A DNA stretch of 5,114 nucleotides. Source: Gemmatimonadota bacterium (GTDB lineage: Bacteria; Gemmatimonadota; Gemmatimonadetes; Palauibacterales; Palauibacteraceae). This document shows, piece after piece, positions 1 to 5,114 of this stretch (position 1 is its first letter; every line of letters begins with the position of its first letter). The stretch lies in contig JAOTWC010000129.1 in the NCBI GenBank assembly GCA_029863105.1, positions 1 to 5,114 on the forward strand. Direction: 5' to 3'. The notes under the pieces are model-generated. The model did not search any database. It was not told the DNA's origin and saw nothing but the letters and a program-made list of their open reading frames with translations. The position numbers and the translations under genes are program-made.

Positions 1-597
1 GAGGGACGGGCAACGAGCGACCCGGCGCGGCCGCTCCGGTGGATCATGCTGATGGCGGTCTTGAGCGCAACGATCCTCACGGCGTGGGACCTGACGATGG
101 ATCCGATCATGAGCTACGAGGCTGCGACCGAGGCGGCGGGGGCGCCGCTCGCCGTGACGACCGGAGACGACATGCCGGCCTGGCGCTGGACCGCGGAAGT
201 CACCGAGCCAGACCAGTGTCACGTGGCTGAACGACTGCCGAATTCGGAGCGCACCCATTTCGGTGTCCCATGGCAGAACTACCTGGGCTGGATGATCACG
301 GGCTTCGTGGTGTTTCTCGCCTTCCGGCTGATCGAGCGCCGGCTGCTGCTGCACCGCCGGGAGATCGACTGGAAACCCCAGCACATGTCGCGGCTCGTGG
401 CCCTGATGCCCGTTACGGGATACATGGCCATGGCAATCGTCGACGCCGTTCTCGGATCTCCCCGCGTGCAGGACGTGCATATGATCTCGCCATTTGCGAT
501 GGGGCTACCGGCCGCCCTGGCGATCATTGCGATCTTCCGGCCGGGGTTCTCGCTGCATCACGAGGAAACTGCCGAGGGGGATACGACGGTCGGCTGA
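1..597 (+). CDS. cruF: CruF-family carotenoid biosynthesis membrane protein (DUF422), 5' end outside window
   Basis: The reading frame is open from base 1 to a TGA at 595-597, giving 198 visible residues. The ATGs at 46 and 52 are probably internal, because the first one falls inside a membrane helix and family members are longer. Family hallmarks seen are TAWDLTMDP (residues 27-35 of the fragment), HFGVPWQNYLGW (86-97) and FAMGLPAALA (about 165-174). About four hydrophobic membrane segments are visible (roughly 14-31, 96-110, 132-150 and 164-180), followed by a short polar tail. In this family (COG2324) CruF adds water across the 1',2' double bond of acyclic carotenoid ends (gamma-carotene in Deinococcus, bisanhydrobacterioruberin in haloarchaea), in the cytoplasmic membrane. 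The exact substrate cannot be read here. The stretch between DPIM and HFGVP (about 48 residues) seems longer than I expect for the family. The gene converges with the minus-strand block. The family call is fairly sure; the hydratase activity is inferred. Confidence 0.83.
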   Translation, partial: EGRATSDPARPLRWIMLMAVLSATILTAWDLTMDPIMSYEAATEAAGAPLAVTTGDDMPAWRWTAEVTEPDQCHVAERLPNSERTHFGVPWQNYLGWMITGFVVFLAFRLIERRLLLHRREIDWKPQHMSRLVALMPVTGYMAMAIVDAVLGSPRVQDVHMISPFAMGLPAALAIIAIFRPGFSLHHEETAEGDTTVG

Positions 598-617
598 CCG
601 CTTGATCAGCCGGAGTT

Positions 618-652
618 GTCGGCGAGCTCGCAAATCAGGCGGGCTCGCCGAC
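618..652. terminator. Hairpin between convergent genes, probable bidirectional terminator
   Basis: Bases 618-631 pair with 639-652. This gives a 14-bp, very GC-rich stem with one T·G wobble (628/642) and a 7-base loop (AAATCAG, 632-638). The outer ten pairs, GTCGGCGAGC against GCTCGCCGAC, are perfect. It sits 20 bases after the stop of the plus-strand carotenoid gene and 3 bases past the stop of the minus-strand Hcp-like gene, so it can serve both transcripts. Neither side has a convincing T-tract (GGTCTAAT on the right; AACTCCGG on the minus-strand side). Intrinsic termination is therefore inferred from position and stem strength, and transcript-end stabilisation or a Rho-assisted mechanism is also possible. 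The rest of 598-655 holds nothing recognisable. Confidence 0.7.
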
Positions 653-655
653 GGT

Positions 656-1243
656 CTAATGCTCACCCGTTTCCGGATCCCAGTCCGGGTCCAGCTTCCC
701 CCGCTGAGTCGCCGGGATCACCCTGGACTCCGCCCCGACGTAGTCGAAGGAAATCGACTCCATCGGGAAGGGACTGGAGGCATCGACACGATAGCTGGTG
801 ACCATCACGTCCCGCAGCTCATGCCTCGCATACCTTCCGCCCTCCGACCGGCCCGTGGCCAGTTCAGCGACCATGCGGGCAAAGTGCCTCCCCTCCGCGC
901 AGGCACGTTGAAAGTCCGGGGGCGAGCCGTCTCTTGACCGGGTGAGCGTCAGGCGTCCCACTACCGTCCCACCGAGCCTATATCCGGCGCATCGGCGTCC
1001 GATCTGTACCGTGTCTCCCGCAGATCCCCACTCTAGCGACCGCATCTCAATCCACTCAGCGCCGTCCCCGTCCACGGACCCGCTATCCAGGCCCGCGAAC
1101 GTGACGAATATCTTCGCCTCGGGATCACCTTCCTGCGCGCTGGCGGGGGCTGCTGCCGCGACAAGCAACGCCGCGGCGCACAGTACGTGGAGCGCCCGCC
1201 GCACTGCGCGGAATGGCTCTCGGGCTCTTGGGGCTGGGAGCAT
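656..1243 (-). CDS. Exported Hcp-like protein (T6SS tube-protein fold) with a signal peptide
   Basis: This 195-residue protein starts with a basic region and a hydrophobic core (about residues 17-33) ending in ASA|Q, predicting Sec cleavage after residue 36 and a mature part of about 159 residues, close to a normal Hcp. The mature part follows Hcp order: IFVTFAGLDSGSV (45-57), WIEMRSLEWG (64-73), GRLTLTRSRDGSPPDF (96-111), RACAEGRHF (113-121), ELRDVMVTSY (142-151), PMESISFDYV (160-169), and a closing DWDPETGE. Hcp normally forms stacked hexameric rings in the cytoplasmic type VI secretion tube and has no signal peptide, so a periplasmic or extracellular place is inferred. Two mature cysteines (85, 115) could form a disulfide. 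The ATG overlaps the stop of the upstream OmpA gene (TGATG) and has no clear Shine-Dalgarno site, which points to translational coupling. A GTG at codon 14 would give a shorter, more typical signal peptide. No other T6SS gene is visible. It could be a structural Hcp relative with an unrelated role. Confidence 0.83.
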   Translation of the reverse strand: MLPAPRAREPFRAVRRALHVLCAAALLVAAAAPASAQEGDPEAKIFVTFAGLDSGSVDGDGAEWIEMRSLEWGSAGDTVQIGRRCAGYRLGGTVVGRLTLTRSRDGSPPDFQRACAEGRHFARMVAELATGRSEGGRYARHELRDVMVTSYRVDASSPFPMESISFDYVGAESRVIPATQRGKLDPDWDPETGEH

Positions 1244-2544
1244 CAGATCACAACAAGTTCAACCCTGCGATTCCTTTGCCTGCCGGCTGGCGTGTCGTTC
1301 TCCCCGACGGGCTTCGATTCGCCGAGTCCCTCCGCCGTGAGGCGACTGGAGTCAATGCCGTATTCGGCGACGAGGTGATCGACGACGGCCCGCGCGCGCT
1401 CGCCGGACAGCGTGAGATTGTATTCAGCGGACCCACTGGAGTCGGTGTGTCCCTCAATCCGCAGGCGCACGTCCTCGTGTCGCTGGAGCATGTTGCCAAT
1501 TTCCCGCAACGTTCCAGTCGACTCCGGACGCAGATTGGCGCTATCCGTGTCGAACAGGATGCCGTACGTGGCAATACGTCCATCGGTTGTCAGTGCGTCG
1601 TACAGGTCACGACCGCCACCGGCGATGACGAGATTGCCGAGATACGCAGGTGAGTCCTGGCTGCCGTGCAGGTGGAAAGACAGGCGCCTTCCGTGGTGAA
1701 TCTCGGCGTTTGGGACGTTGGATACTCTCTCTTCGTCCGCGTACACCTTGGCGTAGCTCCCGTCGACCTGAATTCGGATGGCCGTCATTCGCTCCTTTGT
1801 CCGGTACGTACGCGTGTACGCCTTGCTCGTGCCACCCACGCCGGTGTCGTTGCCCATCAGGAATACGGCGCCCTTGTAATACGCTCGCACCTGCGGATTG
1901 CCGGCTGACTCAATCCGGTCGGCATCCGTGACCATCGCCCCATTGTGATATCCGGTCGGCTCGTAGTAGTCGAATTCGATCGTGAACTTCTCCGGCAACG
2001 CTTCCGGCAGGTCCACGATGAACTGGCTGTCAGCCGTGGACCGGAGATACCTCCCGCCTTCCCATTCCACGATCTCCATGTTTCCCTGCCCGAACTCCAG
2101 GTTCCGTGGAAAGTTGCCGACGCGGTCGTCCGTGAAGTCTTCGGCAAACAGAATCTCGTCACCGCGCATGAAGTCATAGTTCGACCAGACACCCTGGCCG
2201 GGCTTCAGCTTGGTGTCGGTGGCATCTCCTCCTGCCATGCCGGCTGCCTGGTCTCGGTCAGTGACCGGATTTCCATCGGCATCCTGAAGCACATTGCCGT
2301 CAGAGTCCGTATAAACAACCGGCTTGCCGTCTCTCTCAGCTTCCTCGATACAGCGAGGATCATCGAACGCGCACGCGACGGCGTTTTCCACCAGACGGTC
2401 AACCTGCCGGTTCGTCTCGTCTTCCGCGGCCTTCTTGGCGGTGTCCTTGAGCTTCTTGACGAACTGGGCCTGCGCGATGTTCGGCGAGGCCAGGGACGCG
2501 CCGAAGGCGAGAAGCGCGAGAACGAGAATCGAACGAGGCTTCAT
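1243..2544 (-). CDS. OmpA-family envelope protein with a lectin-like middle domain
   Basis: The protein has 433 residues. A signal peptide ends at AQA|Q (cleavage after residue 26). A charged, probably helical stretch follows (about 28-55), then two close cysteines (58, 65), and two tandem acidic DxDGN loops (80-84, 88-92) like the calcium-binding type-3 repeats often found before OmpA domains. Residues about 131-310 are rich in beta strands (LFAEDFTDD, FTIEFDYYEPTG, IRIQVDGSYAKVYAD) and look like a LamG/concanavalin-type jelly roll. Residues about 324-433 are an OmpA C-terminal domain: ILFDTDSANLRPES, EGHTDSSGS, NLTLSGERA, RQRNRRVEL. D368 and R383, 15 residues apart, match the pair that binds diaminopimelate in OmpA homologues. 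It has no N-terminal beta-barrel, so it is probably a periplasmic protein that anchors to peptidoglycan; the jelly-roll ligand is unknown. A good AGGAG lies 7 bases before the ATG. The stop overlaps the Hcp-like start by one base. Confidence 0.93.
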   Translation of the reverse strand: MKPRSILVLALLAFGASLASPNIAQAQFVKKLKDTAKKAAEDETNRQVDRLVENAVACAFDDPRCIEEAERDGKPVVYTDSDGNVLQDADGNPVTDRDQAAGMAGGDATDTKLKPGQGVWSNYDFMRGDEILFAEDFTDDRVGNFPRNLEFGQGNMEIVEWEGGRYLRSTADSQFIVDLPEALPEKFTIEFDYYEPTGYHNGAMVTDADRIESAGNPQVRAYYKGAVFLMGNDTGVGGTSKAYTRTYRTKERMTAIRIQVDGSYAKVYADEERVSNVPNAEIHHGRRLSFHLHGSQDSPAYLGNLVIAGGGRDLYDALTTDGRIATYGILFDTDSANLRPESTGTLREIGNMLQRHEDVRLRIEGHTDSSGSAEYNLTLSGERARAVVDHLVAEYGIDSSRLTAEGLGESKPVGENDTPAGRQRNRRVELVVI

Positions 2545-2551
2545 GGATCAA

Positions 2552-2556
2552 CTCCT
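2552..2556 (-). promoter_or_regulatory. Ribosome binding site of the OmpA-family gene
   Basis: The minus strand reads AGGAG, then TTGATCC, then ATG, a 7-base spacing. This fixes the start at 2544 and agrees with the signal peptide that begins there. Confidence 0.8.
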
Positions 2557-2653
2557 GTGATGAGCCGTTGCTGTGTGAACTGAAACGGCAACCGTCATAT
2601 CCGACTCACGTGATCATCGGGTCCGGATCGGGCGCAAGCAACTATCATGGGGT
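2557..2653 (-). other. Intergenic leader of the OmpA/Hcp-like pair, possible promoter region
   Basis: The gap between the peptidase stop and the OmpA-family start is 109 bases (2545-2653), the largest in the minus-strand block and long enough for a promoter. It includes a perfect 8-base palindrome TCACGTGA (2606-2613), overlapped by TGATCA (2611-2616), and a weak inverted repeat GCCGTT/AACGGC (2564-2569 with 2584-2589, 14-base loop) in the probable 5' leader. I see no convincing -35/-10 pair and no strong terminator for the peptidase gene. A separate transcript for the pair is inferred only from the gap. Confidence 0.35.
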
Positions 2654-4306
2654 TCATCGTTGGCGGCGCCGCCCGAAATCGGCCTCGAAAAGCACCTTCG
2701 TCCCCGGATCGAGAGTAACCTGCTCGGGCACATCCTCAACGGGCAGCACGAACTGGTGAAGACGCTGGTCCAACACGACAGACTCCACGACCGAAGGGAG
2801 CACGTCGCCGGCGAAATGGAGGCCCACCTCCAGCGGCAGCTCATACACGGGGCCGATTGACTGGGTCTGCCTGAGCTCGATGCGCACCGCAGCCGCGGTC
2901 GGATCGTAGTCCCACCACCCCTCGAGGCGCGGGTTACCGCCGCTGTAGAGCCATTGTTCGAAAAACACTCCGAGGTCCAGACCGGACGCCTCCTCCATCG
3001 CGCGTCGAAAATCCGTCGTCGACGCATTGGCGTTCATGTAGCGGCTGTAATACGACCGGATGCCGGTCCAGAACGCTTCGTCGCCCATCCGACTCCGGAG
3101 CATGTGCAGCACCCACGAACCCTTCTGGTACGTCGCCCCGCTCGTGACGCGGCGCATGTCTCTGAGGTTGTCGTGCACGATCCGGTAGTCCGGATCGTCC
3201 GTGTACTGCCGAAACACGCGCTCCGCCGAACTCTTCAACCCGGCGACGAACTCATCGCGGCCGTAGGCGTGCTCGATGAACAGAAGGGTGAAGTAGGTGG
3301 CGAAACCCTCGCTGAGCCACACGTCGTCCCAGTCCGACTCGGTGACGGCGTTGCCGAACCATTGATGCGCAATTTCATGGATCACCACGTTTCTCAATCG
3401 AACGGAGCGATCACCCGTCACGAGATCCTCCCCGTACATGATTGCGGTCGCGGCTTCCATGCCCCCGCCGGTCGCGGGAGACGTGATGTTCGCCAGCTTC
3501 TCGTACGCGAACGGTCCTACACGGTCCGCGTAGAACTCCATCACTTGTTTCGTGGGGACCGAGAAGTCATGGAACCCGGCGTTGCGATCCTGTGAATACA
3601 CCCACGTCTGAATCGGGCGCCCCTCGAAGTCGCCGACGTACTGGACCGCAAACCGGGCTACTCCGAGCACGTACAACCAGGTCGCGATCGGCACCGATTG
3701 CCTCCAATGCGTCATGCGGGTCCCGTCACCAGAGTCAGTCTCCTCGATGCGCACGCCATTCGACACGACCTGGTAGTGCGAGGGGGCGGTCACGACGAAC
3801 TCGTTGGCGGCCTTGTCGTAGGGATGGTCGATGGTGGGCAGCCAGTGTCTCGCGCGGTCTGGCCAGTTGTCGCTGAAGAACGTGCGGTCCCCGTACTTGT
3901 TCGGGCCTATGCGCAGCCCCGATGCCGGAATCCCGCTGTACGCGATGGCGACATCGAGACGGGCGCCGGTCCGACCAGGTTCTGGCAGCACGATGGTCAG
4001 CAGGTCGGAATCATGCTCATATCGCAGCTGCGCACCCGCGGCCGTGACGGAATGGACCGTCATACCCCGGCCATCTCCGTTCAGGTTGATCAGATCGAGC
4101 AGCAGTTCCGTCGCTCCGTCATTCGTGAACCGAACAGACACCACGCTCCGTCCGCTGATCGCGTCCGCCGTGTCCGTGAGCGTGAGTTCAAACCGGTAGT
4201 TCTCGACGTCAACTCCCGGCCTGCGCGGATAGTCGTCGGTGTCGGGTGCGGCTGTCGGCAGCGGTTGGATGACGAAGGCGGCGGCGAGAACCAGGGGTAT
4301 GCGCAT
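2654..4306 (-). CDS. Secreted M1-family zinc metallopeptidase (aminopeptidase N-like)
   Basis: The protein has 550 residues from the ATG at 4306. The zinc site is HEIAHQWFGN (HExxH at 310-314; catalytic E311) with the third ligand E333 in LSEGFATYF, exactly 18 residues after the second His, as in gluzincins of family M1. GGGMEA (280-285) occupies the substrate-binding GxMEN position, and Y393 in TYQKG is the likely transition-state tyrosine. The order is a signal peptide (hydrophobic residues 3-16, cleavage near TAA at 18-20), an N-terminal beta domain, the catalytic domain, and a short beta domain near 465-545. The long helical C-terminal domain of E. coli PepN is absent, so this is the short form. 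It should remove N-terminal residues from peptides in the periplasm or outside the cell, feeding peptide uptake. It lies 30 bases downstream of the sulfotransferase gene and may share its transcript. A GTG at 4321 would add five residues but lacks a ribosome binding site. Confidence 0.94.
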   Translation of the reverse strand: MRIPLVLAAAFVIQPLPTAAPDTDDYPRRPGVDVENYRFELTLTDTADAISGRSVVSVRFTNDGATELLLDLINLNGDGRGMTVHSVTAAGAQLRYEHDSDLLTIVLPEPGRTGARLDVAIAYSGIPASGLRIGPNKYGDRTFFSDNWPDRARHWLPTIDHPYDKAANEFVVTAPSHYQVVSNGVRIEETDSGDGTRMTHWRQSVPIATWLYVLGVARFAVQYVGDFEGRPIQTWVYSQDRNAGFHDFSVPTKQVMEFYADRVGPFAYEKLANITSPATGGGMEAATAIMYGEDLVTGDRSVRLRNVVIHEIAHQWFGNAVTESDWDDVWLSEGFATYFTLLFIEHAYGRDEFVAGLKSSAERVFRQYTDDPDYRIVHDNLRDMRRVTSGATYQKGSWVLHMLRSRMGDEAFWTGIRSYYSRYMNANASTTDFRRAMEEASGLDLGVFFEQWLYSGGNPRLEGWWDYDPTAAAVRIELRQTQSIGPVYELPLEVGLHFAGDVLPSVVESVVLDQRLHQFVLPVEDVPEQVTLDPGTKVLFEADFGRRRQR

Positions 4307-4310
4307 GTGT

Positions 4311-4315
4311 CCTCC
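4311..4315 (-). promoter_or_regulatory. Ribosome binding site deciding the M1 peptidase start
   Basis: The minus strand reads GGAGG, then ACAC, then ATG (4306). The site lies inside the extension that a GTG start at 4321 would give. The next codons encode a standard signal peptide, so the ATG is preferred. Confidence 0.75.
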
Positions 4316-4336
4316 GGGCACGGTTCGTTAGCAGGC

Positions 4337-5114
4337 TTACACCTGGGTGGAGCTCAGCCAGGCAGCCGTGTATTCGTTCGCGAATCGCTGATGCAGCTGT
4401 TGAAGCTGACCGCTGAAGCGTTGAGTCAGGAACTCAGATACTTCTGGCGGCATTTGCGGATAGGACCGGGGATTCAGCTTCTCAGACGCCGACTCGGGAA
4501 TGCGCTGTGTTGAGCCGTCGATCGACAAGAATTCGCAGATGTCCCGTAGAAGAGACCCGGGTGCCTGTTCGAGCTGATCAAAAAAGCCGACGAAAATCCT
4601 CCGCGGTTCAAAGTACGCTTCCCATGTCTTCAGTGTACGGAGGTAATTTGATCGCTCCTGTGGGCCACTCCGCTGGAAGTAGCTCTCGAGCTGCAGCGGA
4701 TCGACATCATTCAGCGACCGATGTCCATGCTTCGAGAAGTGCATGGCGGCTGCCGACCAGATGCGGTGGATCGGATTGCGAAGCAGGAAGATGATCTTGA
4801 GTTCCGGGAGCACGGTATGGACATGGGCGACGCCAGAATCGCTCAATGCGGCATACCCCGGCGTCACTTCCCCTGCGATCTGATCGGGTGCAGGCGAGAA
4901 CAACGAGACGTACCACCGATCACCGCGTGGATGGAACAGATACCGAGAATGCCAGTTCCTGAGGGTTGAGTCGGTGATCGAGGACAGGAACCGTCGTACA
5001 CCTTCCCTGGCGCGATGATGATGCCTGCTCGATCCAACGACCTTGCAGATCAGCGGAACGCGATGCGGATAGTCGAAATAGTGTAGTTCCTTGACGGGCG
5101 GCAGCCAGACCTGG
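4337..5114 (-). CDS. PAPS-dependent sulfotransferase, 5' end outside window
   Basis: The frame is open from the right edge (5114) to a TAA at 4337-4339, giving 258 visible residues. A TTG at 4903 is not the start, because conserved sequence continues upstream of it. Motifs seen are PPVKELHYFD (5-14), WYVSLF (67-72), GEVTPGY (81-87), and IIFLLRNPIHRIWSAAAMHF (107-126), the 3'-phosphate-binding block with R112 and S120. A later VGFFDQLEQAPGSLLRDICEFLSID block matches the family's helix before the C-terminus, written here as residues 175-199. Such enzymes move sulfate from PAPS to sugar hydroxyls or amines. The layout resembles bacterial relatives of heparan-sulfate sulfotransferases, so a cell-surface polysaccharide, glycolipid or exported glycan is the likely acceptor, but it cannot be read from sequence. 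The 5'-phosphosulfate loop and catalytic N-terminus lie outside the window. It may start a transcript that continues into the M1 peptidase gene. Confidence 0.88.
   Translation of the reverse strand, partial: QVWLPPVKELHYFDYPHRVPLICKVVGSSRHHHRAREGVRRFLSSITDSTLRNWHSRYLFHPRGDRWYVSLFSPAPDQIAGEVTPGYAALSDSGVAHVHTVLPELKIIFLLRNPIHRIWSAAAMHFSKHGHRSLNDVDPLQLESYFQRSGPQERSNYLRTLKTWEAYFEPRRIFVGFFDQLEQAPGSLLRDICEFLSIDGSTQRIPESASEKLNPRSYPQMPPEVSEFLTQRFSGQLQQLHQRFANEYTAAWLSSTQV

Noticed and set aside
494..937. Plus-strand open frame running from the carotenoid gene into the Hcp-like gene
   Set aside because: It crosses the hairpin and the convergent gene boundary, and its arginine- and proline-rich product looks like an out-of-frame translation.
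656..1243. Part of a type VI secretion operon
   Set aside because: Only the Hcp-like gene is present. Neighbours are an OmpA-family gene with a jelly-roll domain and a carotenoid gene, and the signal peptide does not fit a T6SS tube protein.
1945..2583. Plus-strand open frame of 212 codons
   Set aside because: It is antisense to the OmpA-family gene and its leader; it is explained by codon bias of the true gene.
2606..2613. TCACGTGA palindrome as a defined operator
   Set aside because: An eight-base palindrome is too short and occurs too often by chance to call a site, and no regulator gene is in the window. It is mentioned only within the intergenic entry.
2954..3595. Plus-strand open frame of 213 codons
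   Set aside because: It is entirely antisense to the catalytic domain of the M1 peptidase and its translation shows no family motif.
4307..4321. GTG start at 4321 for the M1 peptidase
   Set aside because: No ribosome binding site precedes it, and the strong GGAGG for the ATG at 4306 lies inside this extension.
3698..4513. Plus-strand open frame of 271 codons
   Set aside because: It lies opposite the M1 peptidase and the sulfotransferase and crosses both their ends. The minus-strand frames carry full family motifs, while this product has no recognisable domain. It is a shadow frame of GC-rich DNA.
4337..4903. Sulfotransferase starting at a TTG at 4903
   Set aside because: Conserved sulfotransferase sequence (KELHYFD, WYVS) continues in frame upstream to the window edge, so the gene is cut by the window.

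Overview
The window is GC-rich and gene-dense, from a Gram-negative (two-membrane) bacterium. Three adjacent proteins carry Sec-type signal peptides, and one of them ends in an OmpA peptidoglycan-binding domain. The CruF-type carotenoid enzyme together with a secreted M1 peptidase and a sulfotransferase would fit a pigmented aerobic heterotroph of a group such as Gemmatimonadota or Rhodothermota. That placement is a guess from gene content, because no rRNA or other marker is present.

Layout. Bases 1-597 (+) hold the 3' part of a membrane carotenoid-biosynthesis gene (cruF/DUF422 family) that begins before the window. A 58-base gap (598-655) with a strong 14-bp hairpin separates it from a convergent block of four minus-strand genes. 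In transcription order, right to left, these are: a sulfotransferase whose 5' end lies beyond base 5114 (4337-5114); a secreted M1 zinc metallopeptidase (2654-4306); an OmpA-family protein with a lectin-like (LamG/jelly-roll) middle domain (1243-2544); and an Hcp-like protein with a signal peptide (656-1243). The sulfotransferase and peptidase are 30 bases apart. The peptidase and OmpA gene are separated by 109 bases, which may contain a separate promoter. The OmpA and Hcp-like genes overlap by one base (TGATG), so they are very probably co-translated.

How they fit together. The clearest functional unit is the OmpA/Hcp-like pair. An Hcp-fold protein, normally a cytoplasmic ring of the type VI secretion tube, is here predicted to be exported and is coupled to an envelope protein that can bind peptidoglycan. 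No other T6SS gene is visible in the window. This pair is the best candidate for something not well described. The peptidase, sulfotransferase and carotenoid genes look like ordinary housekeeping or accessory genes with no evident functional link to the pair. No tRNA, rRNA, CRISPR array, insertion sequence or integrase was found.
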